DNA of 64,000 nucleotides. Origin: Fusicatenibacter_A intestinipullorum. Lineage in GTDB: Bacteria; Bacillota; Negativicutes; Acidaminococcales; Acidaminococcaceae. The notes under the pieces were generated by a model. The model did no database searches. It saw nothing but the letters and a program-made list of their open reading frames with translations, and was not told the origin of the DNA. The stretch spans positions 62,001 through 126,000 of the forward strand of contig DWZP01000004.1 in the NCBI GenBank assembly GCA_019117495.1, read 5' to 3'. Shown here piece after piece: positions 1 through 10,000 of the stretch; position 1 is the first letter of the stretch; every line of letters starts with the position of its first letter. A program made the translations under genes and the position numbers.

Positions 1-1
1 T

Positions 2-571
2 GTGGAAGCAGCTGGCGTAGACGCAATGGTTATTGAAGGCATGGAAGGCGGCGGGCATATCGGCCAGCAGACCACCATGGCGCTGATGACCAACGTACTG
101 CCTCTGGTTAAAAACGTACCTGTTCTGGTTGCAGGCGGTATTGCCGACGGCCGTGGCATTGCAGCAGCACTTCTGATGGGTGCAGACGGTGTACAGATGG
201 GTTCCCGTTTTATTCTTACCACCGAATGCCCGACTCATCCGCGTGCTAAACAGGCAATTATTGATGCTACCGACACCGATTCCGCTGTTACAGGCTTCAG
301 CCGCAATAACGCAGTACGCTGCCTGAAAAATGAATTTACCAAAGAATATCTTGCTAAAGAAGTTGCAGGCGCTCCGCAGCAGGAACTTAATGATTTTGCA
401 ACCGGCACCAACCGCATGGGTGCAGTAGACGGCGACATTGAGCATGGCGCAGTGCTTGTAGGCCAGAGCCTGAACGCACTTAACGAAATTCTGCCCTGCA
501 AGGAAGTTATGGAAAAACTGATTGCCGAAGCAAGAGAAACCCTTGCCAACGCTAAAAATATTGAATTGTAA
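2..571 (+). CDS. fabK: Enoyl-ACP reductase FabK, C-terminal part (5' end outside window)
   Basis: This is the C-terminal 189 residues of an FMN-dependent enoyl-[acyl-carrier-protein] reductase of the FabK/nitronate monooxygenase family, which catalyses the last reduction in each cycle of fatty acid elongation in the cytosol. Visible family marks are the EGMEGGGHIG and TTM segment near the start, the phosphate-binding AGGIADGRG stretch, and GADGVQMGSRF, all in the order found in the TIM-barrel of FabK. The reading frame is open to the first base, so the gene starts upstream of the window. It ends in TAA at 569-571 and is followed at once by a strong terminator shared with the convergent ABC transporter genes. 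NMO-family oxygenases look similar; GHIG plus TTM favours FabK. Confidence 0.85.
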   Translation: MEAAGVDAMVIEGMEGGGHIGQQTTMALMTNVLPLVKNVPVLVAGGIADGRGIAAALLMGADGVQMGSRFILTTECPTHPRAKQAIIDATDTDSAVTGFSRNNAVRCLKNEFTKEYLAKEVAGAPQQELNDFATGTNRMGAVDGDIEHGAVLVGQSLNALNEILPCKEVMEKLIAEARETLANAKNIEL

Positions 572-584
572 TTGTAATTAAGTT

Positions 585-626
585 AAAAAACGCATTACAC
601 TTTTTAAAGTGTAATGCGTTTTTTTA
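585..626. terminator. Bidirectional intrinsic terminator between fabK and the ABC importer
   Basis: A long near-perfect hairpin has arms ACGCATTACACTTT and AAAGTGTAATGCGT, with an A-run before it and a T-run after it. It can stop transcription of fabK from the left and of the importer operon, whose last codon is at 628, from the right. Confidence 0.9.
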
Positions 627-627
627 G

Positions 628-2229
628 CTATTCTTCAAAATCAGAAGTTCTTACCAAACCTTTGTCTAAAAGGAAACTGCGTGCTACTTCGGCACGGTCG
701 CGGCCTTTTTCTACAACTTCATAGTTAAGGCTTTGCATGGTGCTGTCATCAATAGCGTTATCCAAAACTTTAAGTGCTTCAATAAGTTCCGGATATTCTT
801 TTGCGGTTTCGCCGTTTATAAACGGGCACATATAGTATGGCGGGAAAAAGTTTTTGTCATCCTCCAGCAATACCAAATCATATTTCTGCAAAAGCCCGTC
901 CGTGGAAAACGCCGTAATAACATCAACATTATTACTGGTAATGGCAGTATACATAAGCGTGCCGCTGAAATTGTTGACAGATTTGAATTTTATGCCGTAA
1001 GTTTTTTCGATACCTGGTAAACCGTCTTCACGTGCCGCAAATTCCGGCGAGCATCCGAAACGCAGGTTGTGGCTTACGCGGGTTAAATCCGTTACTGTTT
1101 TTAAATGGTATTTTTCGGCAGTTTCTTTGGTAACGGCCAATACATATGTATTATTAAAACCTAAACTGCCAAGCAGTTCAATGTTGTGGTCGCGCCGCAT
1201 CTGCTTTTCAACCATATTATACATTTCTTCCGGCGTAAAACCGGGGCGCAGTTTATTTTTTAATATAGTGCTGTAACCTGTGCCGGTATATTCAGGGTAC
1301 AAATCAATTTCACCGCTGCGCAGGGCTTCAAAGGCAATCATTGTGCCGCCAAGCGCAAGGCGCCGCTCAACCTTGATATCGGTTTTGGCTTCAATTAAAT
1401 CAGCAAGCATATTGCCGATAATCACGCTTTCGGTTGCATCTTTGGAGCCGATGCGGATATCCGGACGGTTTACAAGTTCGCGCCCAAGCAAAAATCCGCC
1501 GCTGATAAGAATGATGCATGCGGCAATGGCCAGAGTTTTTTTGCGCTGGCTTTTAATTTGCTCAATAGTTTTGGTTGACATTTTTTTGGAAGCGGGCTGT
1601 AATGAAACAGGCGTAACTGCTGTTTCGATTTTGCTCATCACAAAATCCATTAAAAGTGCAAGGCAGCAGGCTGGTATGGCACCGGCCAGAATCATGGCGG
1701 AATTATCGGTTTGGATACCGCTTAAAACAAGCGTGCCAAGACCTCCGGCGCCTATGTAGGCGGCTATTGTCATCAGCCCTACGGCGTTAACGCTGGAAAT
1801 GCGTATACCGGCCATAATTACCGGCAGCGACAGAGGCAGGCGCACTTTAAATAAAATCTGCATGTCTGTCATGCCGATACCTTTTGCTGCTTCCAAAGTT
1901 TCGGAACTGATATTGCGCAGACCTGTACAGGTATTTTTTAAAATAGGCAAAAGGGAATAAAGCACAACCATGGATACGGCGGTAATAGAACCGATACCCA
2001 TATAGGGAACGAGAAAACCTAGGAGTGCTAGGCTCGGCAATGCCTGGGCAAGATTGGCAAACCCCATAACAGGCTTCATAATTTTATCGCGCCCGGAAAT
2101 ATAAACACCGAGCGGTATGCCAAGGCAAACAGCTATTGACACAGAAAGCAAAGTAAGCTGTATATGCCCTAAAAGCAGTTCAAAAATATATTGGTGCTGT
2201 TCAAGCAGAAAGGTGAGAAAAGCAGTCAT
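628..2229 (-). CDS. ABC importer permease fused to substrate-binding domain (OpuC/EgtU type)
   Basis: This 533-residue fusion combines a membrane permease with an extracytoplasmic substrate-binding domain. Residues 1-205 are a BPD-type permease with several hydrophobic helices and the EAAKGIGM coupling loop near residue 114. A further helix lies at about 232-248, and residues 258-533 are an OpuAC-like binding domain with the family motif YPEYTGTGYS at 311-320. The layout is that of OpuC/OpuB-like glycine betaine, choline or carnitine importers. The ergothioneine importer EgtU of Streptococcus has the same fused layout, so the substrate cannot be assigned from sequence alone. The start ATG overlaps the stop of the upstream ATPase gene by four bases (ATGA), so the two are translationally coupled. 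Confidence 0.85.
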   Translation of the reverse strand: MTAFLTFLLEQHQYIFELLLGHIQLTLLSVSIAVCLGIPLGVYISGRDKIMKPVMGFANLAQALPSLALLGFLVPYMGIGSITAVSMVVLYSLLPILKNTCTGLRNISSETLEAAKGIGMTDMQILFKVRLPLSLPVIMAGIRISSVNAVGLMTIAAYIGAGGLGTLVLSGIQTDNSAMILAGAIPACCLALLMDFVMSKIETAVTPVSLQPASKKMSTKTIEQIKSQRKKTLAIAACIILISGGFLLGRELVNRPDIRIGSKDATESVIIGNMLADLIEAKTDIKVERRLALGGTMIAFEALRSGEIDLYPEYTGTGYSTILKNKLRPGFTPEEMYNMVEKQMRRDHNIELLGSLGFNNTYVLAVTKETAEKYHLKTVTDLTRVSHNLRFGCSPEFAAREDGLPGIEKTYGIKFKSVNNFSGTLMYTAITSNNVDVITAFSTDGLLQKYDLVLLEDDKNFFPPYYMCPFINGETAKEYPELIEALKVLDNAIDDSTMQSLNYEVVEKGRDRAEVARSFLLDKGLVRTSDFEE

Positions 2230-3356
2230 GCTCCGGCACCTCCTTTAACACCAATAAACTGGTGGCTCATTGTTGTTACAAGGCTTGAGTTAGTTATAAG
2301 ACCTGCAAGCCGGTTATCTCTGTCTGTAACGGGAATATTTGAGATATTAAGCCCGTTGATTTTTTCTAAAAGAGAAACTATATTTTCTTCCGTATCGGCG
2401 GTTACACGTGCGGGAGTCATAACAGTTTCGACCGGCAGGCTTTTGTCGGCCGAATTCAGAATGCTTCTGGCACGTACAATTCCGAGCAGGTGATTATCTT
2501 CATCAATGACGATAAGGCTGTCGACCTTATCAATACGCATTTTTTCAAGTCCTTTAAACATTGGTACATAAGGGTATGTTGTTTTGGGCGAGGTTATCAT
2601 AATATCTTTGGCGCGTATTAACTGCGGGCTGCTCCAGATACGTTTGCTGCCTACAAATTCACTTACAAAACCGTGGGCAGGATTTTTAAGGATGTTTTCC
2701 GGTGTATCGTACTGCAGAATGCGCCCGCCTTGTAAAATGCAGATGCGGTCTGCAATTTTTACGGCTTCGTCCATATCGTGCGTAACAAAAACTATTGTTT
2801 TATGCAGTTTTGACTGCAAACTTACGAGTTCGTCCTGCAGCTGGCTGCGGGTAAGAGGGTCCAGCGCAGAAAACGGCTCGTCCATTAAAATAATATCGGG
2901 GTTCATGGCAAAAGCGCGGGCAACGCCGACACGCTGCTGCTGTCCTCCGCTTAAATGATTGGGATAGCGGTCTAAAAATTCTTCTGGTAAACCGACCGTT
3001 TCCATTAATTTTACTGTGCGGTCAACAATTTCGGAAACCGGCATTTTGGCAAGCCGGGGAATTATTTCGATATTTTCCCGTACTGTCATGTGTATAAATA
3101 AGCCTGTCTGCTGAATAACGTAACCAATATTGCGGCGCAGTTCGATAGGGTCTTGTGCTTCAATATCGGTACCGTTAATTTTAATCTGGCCATCACTTGG
3201 TTCGATAAGGCGGTTAATCATTTTTAAAATAGTTGTTTTGCCGCAGCCGGAGGGGCCTATTAAAACAACCAGTTCGCCTTTGTTTATTTCCAGATTGATA
3301 TTTTCAATAACATTGTGTTCTTTATAAGCCTTGCTTACATTGATAAATTGAATCAT
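2226..3356 (-). CDS. ABC transporter ATPase with CBS pair (OpuCA/EgtV type)
   Basis: This 376-residue ATPase powers the fused permease/binding protein encoded just downstream. The nucleotide-binding domain fills residues 1-240, with Walker A GPSGCGKT at 34-41, a Q-loop, the signature LSGGQQQRV and Walker B IILMDEP. Residues 250-370 carry two CBS repeats; in OpuA-type importers these sense ionic strength or nucleotides and gate transport. The start ATG at 3356 is preceded by AAGGAAG. A 13-codon open frame with its own AGGAGG lies upstream on the same strand. An osmoprotectant importer is the default reading; an ergothioneine importer is a real alternative. Confidence 0.87.
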   Translation of the reverse strand: MIQFINVSKAYKEHNVIENINLEINKGELVVLIGPSGCGKTTILKMINRLIEPSDGQIKINGTDIEAQDPIELRRNIGYVIQQTGLFIHMTVRENIEIIPRLAKMPVSEIVDRTVKLMETVGLPEEFLDRYPNHLSGGQQQRVGVARAFAMNPDIILMDEPFSALDPLTRSQLQDELVSLQSKLHKTIVFVTHDMDEAVKIADRICILQGGRILQYDTPENILKNPAHGFVSEFVGSKRIWSSPQLIRAKDIMITSPKTTYPYVPMFKGLEKMRIDKVDSLIVIDEDNHLLGIVRARSILNSADKSLPVETVMTPARVTADTEENIVSLLEKINGLNISNIPVTDRDNRLAGLITNSSLVTTMSHQFIGVKGGAGA

Positions 3357-3381
3357 GAGGTCACTTCCTTTTTTTGTTTTT

Positions 3382-3423
3382 CTAAGTTTTGAAATTTTGA
3401 ATGGCTTTTAAACATACATCCAT
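3382..3423 (-). other. Possible 13-residue leader peptide ahead of the ABC importer
   Basis: On the minus strand AGGAGG is followed eight bases later by an ATG opening the frame MDVCLKAIQNFKT and a TAG stop, about 25 bases before the ATPase start. The spacing is ideal for translation and the peptide holds one cysteine. It could be a regulatory leader peptide or only a chance open frame. I see no terminator or antiterminator fold beside it, so a function is not established. Confidence 0.3.
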
Positions 3424-3592
3424 AATATCAGCCTCCTCTCTATAAAAAATAGATAACAATTTATAATTCGTGATAATTTATAAAAAATCCTGTTTTATTT
3501 TATTAACTAAAAAATTAAATTTTTGTAAAAACACAAAATCTTTTAACGTTTTCAGAAAACAGTACATAATTAATGAAAATGCTTTAAAAAAT

Positions 3593-3622
3593 TTGACTTC
3601 CAATGCCTGGAAGTGTTACAAT
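3593..3622 (+). promoter_or_regulatory. Promoter of the pyr operon
   Basis: TTGACT at 3593-3598 and TACAAT at 3617-3622 are separated by 18 bases, a good sigma-A type promoter. It places the transcription start near 3629, just ahead of the PyrR-type leader. Confidence 0.65.
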
Positions 3623-3640
3623 AATAACAACATAAAACTT

Positions 3641-3738
3641 ACCTTTAAATCGGTCCTGTGAGACTGTAAGGTAGACTTTTAGGTAACTTGTACTACAAGC
3701 CTTCCTATCCTCATGGGGACCGGAAGGCTTTTATTTTT
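3641..3738 (+). promoter_or_regulatory. PyrR-type transcription attenuator of the pyr operon
   Basis: The leader contains a stem-loop made of ACCTT/AAGGT (3641-3645 with 3668-3672), an internal bulge, and CGGTC/GACTG (3651-3655 with 3662-3666). Its apical part TCCTGTGAGACTG fits the known PyrR-binding loop consensus (UCC-N-G-N-GAG). It is followed by a terminator hairpin, AAGCCTTCC (3697-3705) with GGAAGGCTT (3722-3730), and a T-rich tail. CGGTCC at 3651-3656 can instead pair with GGACCG at 3717-3722, giving a mutually exclusive fold. In known pyr leaders PyrR with UMP stabilises the binding loop and so favours termination. No pyrR gene is in the window. Confidence 0.8.
3697..3738 (+). terminator. 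Regulated intrinsic terminator in the pyr leader
   Basis: A nine-base-pair perfect stem, AAGCCTTCC with GGAAGGCTT, is followed by TTTTATTTTT. It sits 60 bases upstream of pyrB, so it must be read through for the operon to be expressed. Confidence 0.85.
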
Positions 3739-3797
3739 GTAAGTAAGCGGCTTTAGCCGTAAGTTATGCTTAAATTAACAAACAGGAGGTTTCTGCA

Positions 3798-4754
3798 ATG
3801 GCAAAAGCAACAGTTTCTCTCGGCGGACGGGATATACTGGATTTGGATTCGCTTTCCGTTGAGGAATACGAACTCATCCTTAAAACCGCAGCCGAGATGA
3901 AAAGAATTATGAAGCGTGATATTAAAAAGGTTCCTTCGCTGCGTGGCAAATCTATCATCAACTTGTTCTATGAACCAAGTACGAGAACCCGCACTTCTTT
4001 TGAACTGGCAGGAAAATATCTTGGCGCTGATGTTGTAAACATTACTACTTCAAGCTCCAGTGTTGTAAAGGGTGAATGCCTGCGCGACACAATTCTTACC
4101 GTACAGTCCATGGCTTGTGATGCCATTGTAATGCGCCATCCTATCGAAGGTGCCGCAGCCTATGCTGCCGATGTTTCCAAAGCTGTCATCATCAACGCAG
4201 GTGACGGTGCCCATGCACATCCTTCTCAGGGACTGCTTGATATGTTTACCATCCGCGAGCAGGGCAAAGATTTTAAAGGCCTTAAAATGGCAATTGTCGG
4301 CGATATTTTATACAGCCGTGTTGCACGCACCAACATTGCTGCATGGACGAAACTGGGTGCGGAAGTGCATGTTGCAGGCCCGATGACTTTGATTCCGCAC
4401 GATATTGAAGCACTTGGTGTAAAAGTACATAAACGTGTTGAAGATGCTATTGAAGGCGCTGATGTTATCGACATTCTGCGTATTCAGCTTGAACGCCAGC
4501 AGAAAGGCTTGTTCCCGTCTGCACGCGAATATGCAAGAATTTTTGGCATTAACGAAAAACGCCTGGCACTGGCCAAACCTGATGTAACCGTGCTGCATCC
4601 GGGCCCGATGAACCGCGGCCTTGAAATTTCCTGGGATGTTGGTTACTGCGACAACGCCAAAATCAGGGACGAAGTACAAAACGGCGTTGCCGTGCGTATG
4701 GCATTGCTGTTCTTAACGCTGACAGGAGGGAAACAAATTGAAAACATTAATTAA
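3798..4754 (+). CDS. pyrB: Aspartate carbamoyltransferase catalytic subunit
   Basis: PyrB condenses carbamoyl phosphate with L-aspartate to N-carbamoyl-aspartate, the committed step of pyrimidine synthesis. The protein has 318 residues, normal for the family. The carbamoyl phosphate site STRTRTS is at 61-67, HPSQ at 141-144, and LHPGPMNRG lies near the C-terminus. AGGAGGT at 3784-3790 sets the ATG start at 3798. No pyrI regulatory chain is encoded beside it, so control is likely through the leader attenuator rather than nucleotide allostery. The 3' end overlaps pyrC by 17 bases. Confidence 0.97.
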   Translation: MAKATVSLGGRDILDLDSLSVEEYELILKTAAEMKRIMKRDIKKVPSLRGKSIINLFYEPSTRTRTSFELAGKYLGADVVNITTSSSSVVKGECLRDTILTVQSMACDAIVMRHPIEGAAAYAADVSKAVIINAGDGAHAHPSQGLLDMFTIREQGKDFKGLKMAIVGDILYSRVARTNIAAWTKLGAEVHVAGPMTLIPHDIEALGVKVHKRVEDAIEGADVIDILRIQLERQQKGLFPSAREYARIFGINEKRLALAKPDVTVLHPGPMNRGLEISWDVGYCDNAKIRDEVQNGVAVRMALLFLTLTGGKQIENIN

Positions 4755-6030
4755 AAACGGACGTGTGGTTGACCCTTCGCAAAATCTTGATGCAGTAATG
4801 GACGTGCTTATTGAAGACGGCGTTGTTGCTGCAATTGATAAAAATATCGAATCAGCTGCCGATGAAGTTTATGATGCTTCCGGCCTTGTGGTTGCTCCGG
4901 GGCTTGTTGATGTGCATACACATCTGCGCGAGCCGGGCCTTGAAGCAAAAGAAGATATTGTTACCGGCACCATGGCAGCAGCGGCGGGCGGCGTAACCAC
5001 TATTGCCTGCATGCCTAATACTAAACCGGTTGTAGACAACAGCATTATCGTCAGCGGCATTAAAGAACGCGCTGCCCGCGAAGGTTATGTAAATGTAGAA
5101 GTTATCGGCGCCATCAGCAAGGGCGAACAGGGCAAGGAACTGGCAGAACTTGGCGATATGGCTGAAAAAGGCGCTATGGCTTTCAGCGACGACGGCCATT
5201 ATGTAGAAAGCAGCCGCCTGTTTTTACTGGCTGCAAGATATGTAAGCGCTTTTGATAAAGTTTTGATTTCCCATTCTATCGAAGAAGAACTTAACCACGA
5301 AGGTTATATGCATGAAGGCGCTGTTTCCGCACGCATCGGCGTGCCCGGCATTCCGTATATCTCCGAAGATATCGCTGTAGCGCGTGACTGCATAATTTCC
5401 GAATATACCGGCGCGCATGTGCATATTGCGCACGTTGCATCCAAAGGCGCGCTTGATATTATCCGCCGCGCTAAGGCAAGGGGAGTAAACGTAACCTGTG
5501 AAGTTACCGTTCACCACCTGACTTTAACGGATGAAGCATGCAGCACATACAGCACGGCTACAAGAGTATCGCCGCCGCTGCGCAGCATGGACCACGTGGA
5601 AGCATGCCGCCAGGCATTGAAAGACGGTACTGCGGACGCTATCGTTACGGACCACGCTCCGCACGCACCGGAAGAAAAAGACGTTGAGTTCCGTTATGCA
5701 CCGAACGGTTTTACCGGCCTTGAAACTTCTTTAGGTGTAATTTTAACCGAACTTTATCATACAGGGCTCTTCACAATTAATGAAATTATTGATAAAATGA
5801 GTACAGCGCCTGCGCATATTTTTGCATTAAATGCTGGAAGTTTAAAAGTTGGCTCTCCGGCGGATGTAACTGTTATCGACCTTAACAAGGAATGGACAGT
5901 TGATAATACGAAATTTTATACACGCGGCAACGTAACACCTTTCAATGGCAAACATTGCAAAGGCAAAGCGGTTGCCACTATGGTAGCAGGTAAATTTGTT
6001 ATGAGAGATGGTGTAGTATGCGGCAAATAG
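4738..6030 (+). CDS. pyrC: Dihydroorotase
   Basis: PyrC is a zinc amidohydrolase that closes N-carbamoyl-aspartate to dihydroorotate. It has 430 residues, the class I length. The metal-binding HTHLREPG motif is at 60-67 and a later TDHAPHAPEEK segment carries the catalytic aspartate. The start is TTG at 4738, chosen because GGAGGG stands eight or nine bases before it and the N-terminus (KTLIKNGRVVDP) aligns with the family. The gene begins inside the end of pyrB and its own end overlaps carA by 13 bases, showing tight translational coupling. Confidence 0.96.
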   Translation: MKTLIKNGRVVDPSQNLDAVMDVLIEDGVVAAIDKNIESAADEVYDASGLVVAPGLVDVHTHLREPGLEAKEDIVTGTMAAAAGGVTTIACMPNTKPVVDNSIIVSGIKERAAREGYVNVEVIGAISKGEQGKELAELGDMAEKGAMAFSDDGHYVESSRLFLLAARYVSAFDKVLISHSIEEELNHEGYMHEGAVSARIGVPGIPYISEDIAVARDCIISEYTGAHVHIAHVASKGALDIIRRAKARGVNVTCEVTVHHLTLTDEACSTYSTATRVSPPLRSMDHVEACRQALKDGTADAIVTDHAPHAPEEKDVEFRYAPNGFTGLETSLGVILTELYHTGLFTINEIIDKMSTAPAHIFALNAGSLKVGSPADVTVIDLNKEWTVDNTKFYTRGNVTPFNGKHCKGKAVATMVAGKFVMRDGVVCGK

Positions 6031-7094
6031 GCAGAAAGGGTAAACTTGTTTTAAAAGATGGCAGCGTTTACAGAGGTACTTTGTACGGCAAACGCAATGC
6101 TGTCGGCGAAGTTGTTTTTACAACGGGTATGAGCGGTTATCAGGAAACTTTGACTGACCCCTCGTTTTGCGACCAGATTGTTGTAATGACTTATCCTTTG
6201 GTAGGCAATTACGGTATCAATAAAGATTTTAACCAGGGCAGAAGGTGCTTTTTCCAGGGCTATGTTATCAGCGAGCTGTGCGACCACCCGAGCAACTGGA
6301 AAAACGAAAAATCTCTGGAAGATTTTCTTGACGAACAGGATGTTCCTGTACTGGTTGGCGTAGATACGCGTGCCATTACCAGAAAGCTGAGAAACTACGG
6401 CGTTTTGCAGGGCGTTATTGTTCCGGACGAAATGCCGCAGGAAGAAGTTGACAAACTGCTGGCGCTGCCGGAAGTTCATGACCAGGTAGCCAAAGTTACA
6501 ACTCCGGAAATTTATACAATGGGCGAAGGCAAATACCATGTAGCTGTTATGGATTACGGCATTAAGCAGAACATCCTTAACTACCTTGCAAGCTTCGGCT
6601 GCCGCCTTACCGTGTTCCCGGCGTTTACAAGCGCGCAGGAAGTTCTTGCTTCCCAGCCGGACGGCATCTTCCTTTCCAACGGCCCGGGGGATCCGAAGGA
6701 TTTGACTTCCGTTATCGAAGAAGTTAAAAAATTTATCGGCAAACGCCCGATTTTCGGTATCTGTCTCGGCCATCAGCTGATGGCGCTGGCAAACGGAGCC
6801 GATACATACAAAATGAAATTCGGCCACCGCGGCATTAATCATCCTGTTAAGGATTTGCTTGAACATAAAGTTATGATTACTTCCCAGAATCACGGTTATG
6901 CCGTTGATGAAAAATCACTGGAAGGCAAAAATATTGAAATTACAAATATTTCGCTGAATGACCATACGATTGAAGGCGTGCGTTATCTTGACCATCCGAC
7001 CTTTACCGTACAGTACCATCCGGAAGCAAGCCCGGGGCCTGGCGGTCATGAATATTTGTTTGAACGTTTTATTAAAATGATGGGAGGCCGCTAA
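6018..7094 (+). CDS. carA: Carbamoyl phosphate synthase small (glutaminase) subunit
   Basis: CarA hydrolyses glutamine and channels ammonia to CarB. It has 358 residues: an N-terminal CPSase small-chain domain (about 1-150) and a class I glutamine amidotransferase domain. The nucleophile is Cys249 in GICLGHQ, and the triad is completed by His334 and Glu336 in YHPEAS. The ATG start at 6018 lies within the end of pyrC and its ribosome site is weak, so translation probably depends on coupling. CarB begins one base after its stop. Its position inside the pyr operon suggests that it mainly serves pyrimidine synthesis. Confidence 0.96.
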   Translation: MRQIGRKGKLVLKDGSVYRGTLYGKRNAVGEVVFTTGMSGYQETLTDPSFCDQIVVMTYPLVGNYGINKDFNQGRRCFFQGYVISELCDHPSNWKNEKSLEDFLDEQDVPVLVGVDTRAITRKLRNYGVLQGVIVPDEMPQEEVDKLLALPEVHDQVAKVTTPEIYTMGEGKYHVAVMDYGIKQNILNYLASFGCRLTVFPAFTSAQEVLASQPDGIFLSNGPGDPKDLTSVIEEVKKFIGKRPIFGICLGHQLMALANGADTYKMKFGHRGINHPVKDLLEHKVMITSQNHGYAVDEKSLEGKNIEITNISLNDHTIEGVRYLDHPTFTVQYHPEASPGPGGHEYLFERFIKMMGGR

Positions 7095-7095
7095 T

Positions 7096-10000
7096 ATGCC
7101 GAAACTGCAAAATGTAAAAAAAGTACTGGTTATCGGTTCCGGCCCGATTATTATCGGGCAGGCGGCAGAATTTGACTATTCCGGTACACAGGCCTGCCGC
7201 GCATTAAAAGAAGAAGGGCTTGAGGTTGTACTGGTAAACAGCAACCCGGCTACTATTATGACGGACGTGCATATTGCCGACCGTGTTTATGTTGAACCTG
7301 TTAATGTGGAATTTTTGGAAAGCGTTATTAAACGCGAACGCCCGGATGCTTTGCTGGCAACCCTGGGCGGGCAGGTTGGCCTGAACCTTGCCATTGACCT
7401 TGATAAACAGGGTATTTTGCGCGAATATAATGTTAAACTTCTGGGTACCCAGATTGAAAGCATTAAACGTGCGGAAGACCGTGAACTGTTTAAGGAAACA
7501 ATGGAAAAAATCAACCAACCGATTCCGGAAAGCACGATTGTTGAAACCGTTTCCGCAGCTAAGGAATTTGCGCGTGAAGTTGGTTATCCGCTTATTGTAC
7601 GCCCGGCATATACTTTGGGCGGCACCGGCGGCGGCATTGCCAACAACGACGAAGAACTTGACGATATTGTAAGCAAGGGCCTTTTGTACAGCCTTATCGG
7701 CCAGGCCTTGATTGAACGCAGTGTTGCCGGCTGGAAAGAAATTGAATACGAAGTTCTGCGCGACGCTGACGATAACTGCATTACCGTTTGCTCCATGGAA
7801 AACCTTGACCCGGTTGGCGTGCATACGGGCGACTCCGTTGTTGCCGCACCGGCACAGACCTTGAGCGACCATGAAGTACAGATGCTGCGTCAGGCTTCTA
7901 TCGACATTGTACGCGAACTCGGCGTACGCGGCGCCTGCAACGTACAGCTTGCACTCGACCCGAATTCCTACCGTTATTATGTAATCGAAGTTAACCCGCG
8001 TGTAAGCCGTTCTTCGGCGCTTGCTTCCAAGGCAACCGGTTATCCCATTGCCAAAGTGGCAACCAAAATTGCCGTTGGCTACACACTGGATGAAATTCAG
8101 AATGCCGTTACCCAAAAAACCACGGCATGCTTCGAGCCTTCGCTGGACTATGTTGTTTTAAAATTCCCGCGCTGGCCGTTTGATAAATTCGTTACCGCAG
8201 ACCGTACCCTCGGCACGCAGATGAAAGCTACCGGCGAAGTAATGGCCATTGAAAGAAATCTGGAAGCAGCGCTTTTAAAAGCTGTACGCTCTTTGGAAAT
8301 CGGCCTTATTCACCTTGAAATGCCGGAACTGAAAGCATTGAGCGATGAAGAAGTGCGCGAGCGTATTCATCTGATTGATGACCAGCGTCTGTTTGTTATT
8401 GCCGAAGCATTCCGCCGCGGCGTAACGATTGACGAAGTACACGATATTACCAAAATCGACAAATGGTTCCTGCAAAAAGTAATGAACATTGTTGAGATGG
8501 AAAACCGCATTAAAACCGAACCCGTGACGGCAGAACTGATGCTTGCAGCCAAGAAAAAAGGTTTTGCGGATGTTACCATTGCAGGCTATATTGGCAAAAC
8601 ATGGCAGGAAGTGCGTGAAATGCGCAAAGGCTGGGGTATTATTCCGACCTATAAGATGGTTGATACCTGCGCCGCAGAATTTGAAGCCGCAACTCCGTAC
8701 TATTATTCCACTTATGCCGAAGAAGACGAAGTTGAAGTAAGCGATAAAAAGAAAGTTGCCGTACTTGGCAGCGGCCCGATCCGTATCGGCCAGGGCGTAG
8801 AATTTGACTACTGCTCCGTTCATTCTGTATGGGCGCTGAAAGAACTCGGCTACGAAACCATTATTATCAACAACAACCCTGAAACCGTAAGTACGGACTT
8901 TGACACCAGCGACCGCCTGTATTTTGAGCCGCTGACGATTGAGGACGTACTGAATATTCTCGATAAAGAAAAACCGGAAGGCGTTATTGTGCAGTTCGGC
9001 GGCCAGACAGCCATTAACCTTGCAGGTCCGTTGGAAAAAGCAGGCATTAAAATTTTGGGCAGCAGCGTGGAAAGCATTGACCGCGCCGAGGACCGTGAAC
9101 GTTTTGATGAACTTTTAACTTCCTGCAATATTCCGCGCCCGAAAGGACATACCGTATTTGACACCGAAGGCGCTTTGAAAGCAGCTGCCGACGTTGGTTA
9201 CCCGGTAATGGTGCGCCCGTCCTATGTACTCGGCGGCCGTGCTATGGAAATTGTTTATAACGACGATGAACTGAAATACTACATGACAAACGCCGTTAAG
9301 GCTTCGCATGAACATCCGGTACTTGTTGACCATTATCTGCAAGGTACGGAAGTTGAAGTTGACGCTATCTGCGACGGTAAGGATGTACTGATTCCCGGCA
9401 TTATGGAACATATCGAACGCGCAGGCGTACACTCCGGCGACTCAATTGCCGTATATCCTCCGCGCACGCTGGCAGAATCGGTTATTAAAACTATTATCGA
9501 TTACACCAACAGAATTTCCATCGGCCTTGAAGTACACGGCATGATTAACATTCAGTACATTGTACGCAATAACGAAGTATTTGTTATTGAAGTTAACCCG
9601 CGTTCTTCCCGTACCGTGCCGTTCCTCAGCAAAGTTACCACCATTCAGATGGTTGATGTTGCAACCAAATGCGCAATGGGGCAGAGCATCCGTGAACAGG
9701 GTTACCGCCCTGGCCTGCAGCTCTTCCCGGATTACTATGCAGTTAAAGCACCGGTATTCTCCTTCAACAAGATGAGCAATGTTGATATTACCCTTGGGCC
9801 TGAAATGAAATCTACCGGTGAAGTAATGGCTATTGACTACCAGTATTCGCGCGCACTGTATAAAGCCTGCATTGCTGCCGGTATCAATGTGCCGCACGAA
9901 GGCGCTATTCTTATTACCGTAGCTGATATGGACAAAGAAGAAGCCTGCGAAATTGCAGCCGGTTTTGCAGACCTTGGCTATGAAATTGTAGCAACCGGCG

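Noticed and set aside
3470..3661. 63-codon plus-strand frame ahead of pyrB
   Set aside because: It covers the pyr promoter and PyrR-type leader, with no ribosome site; a chance frame in AT-rich DNA.
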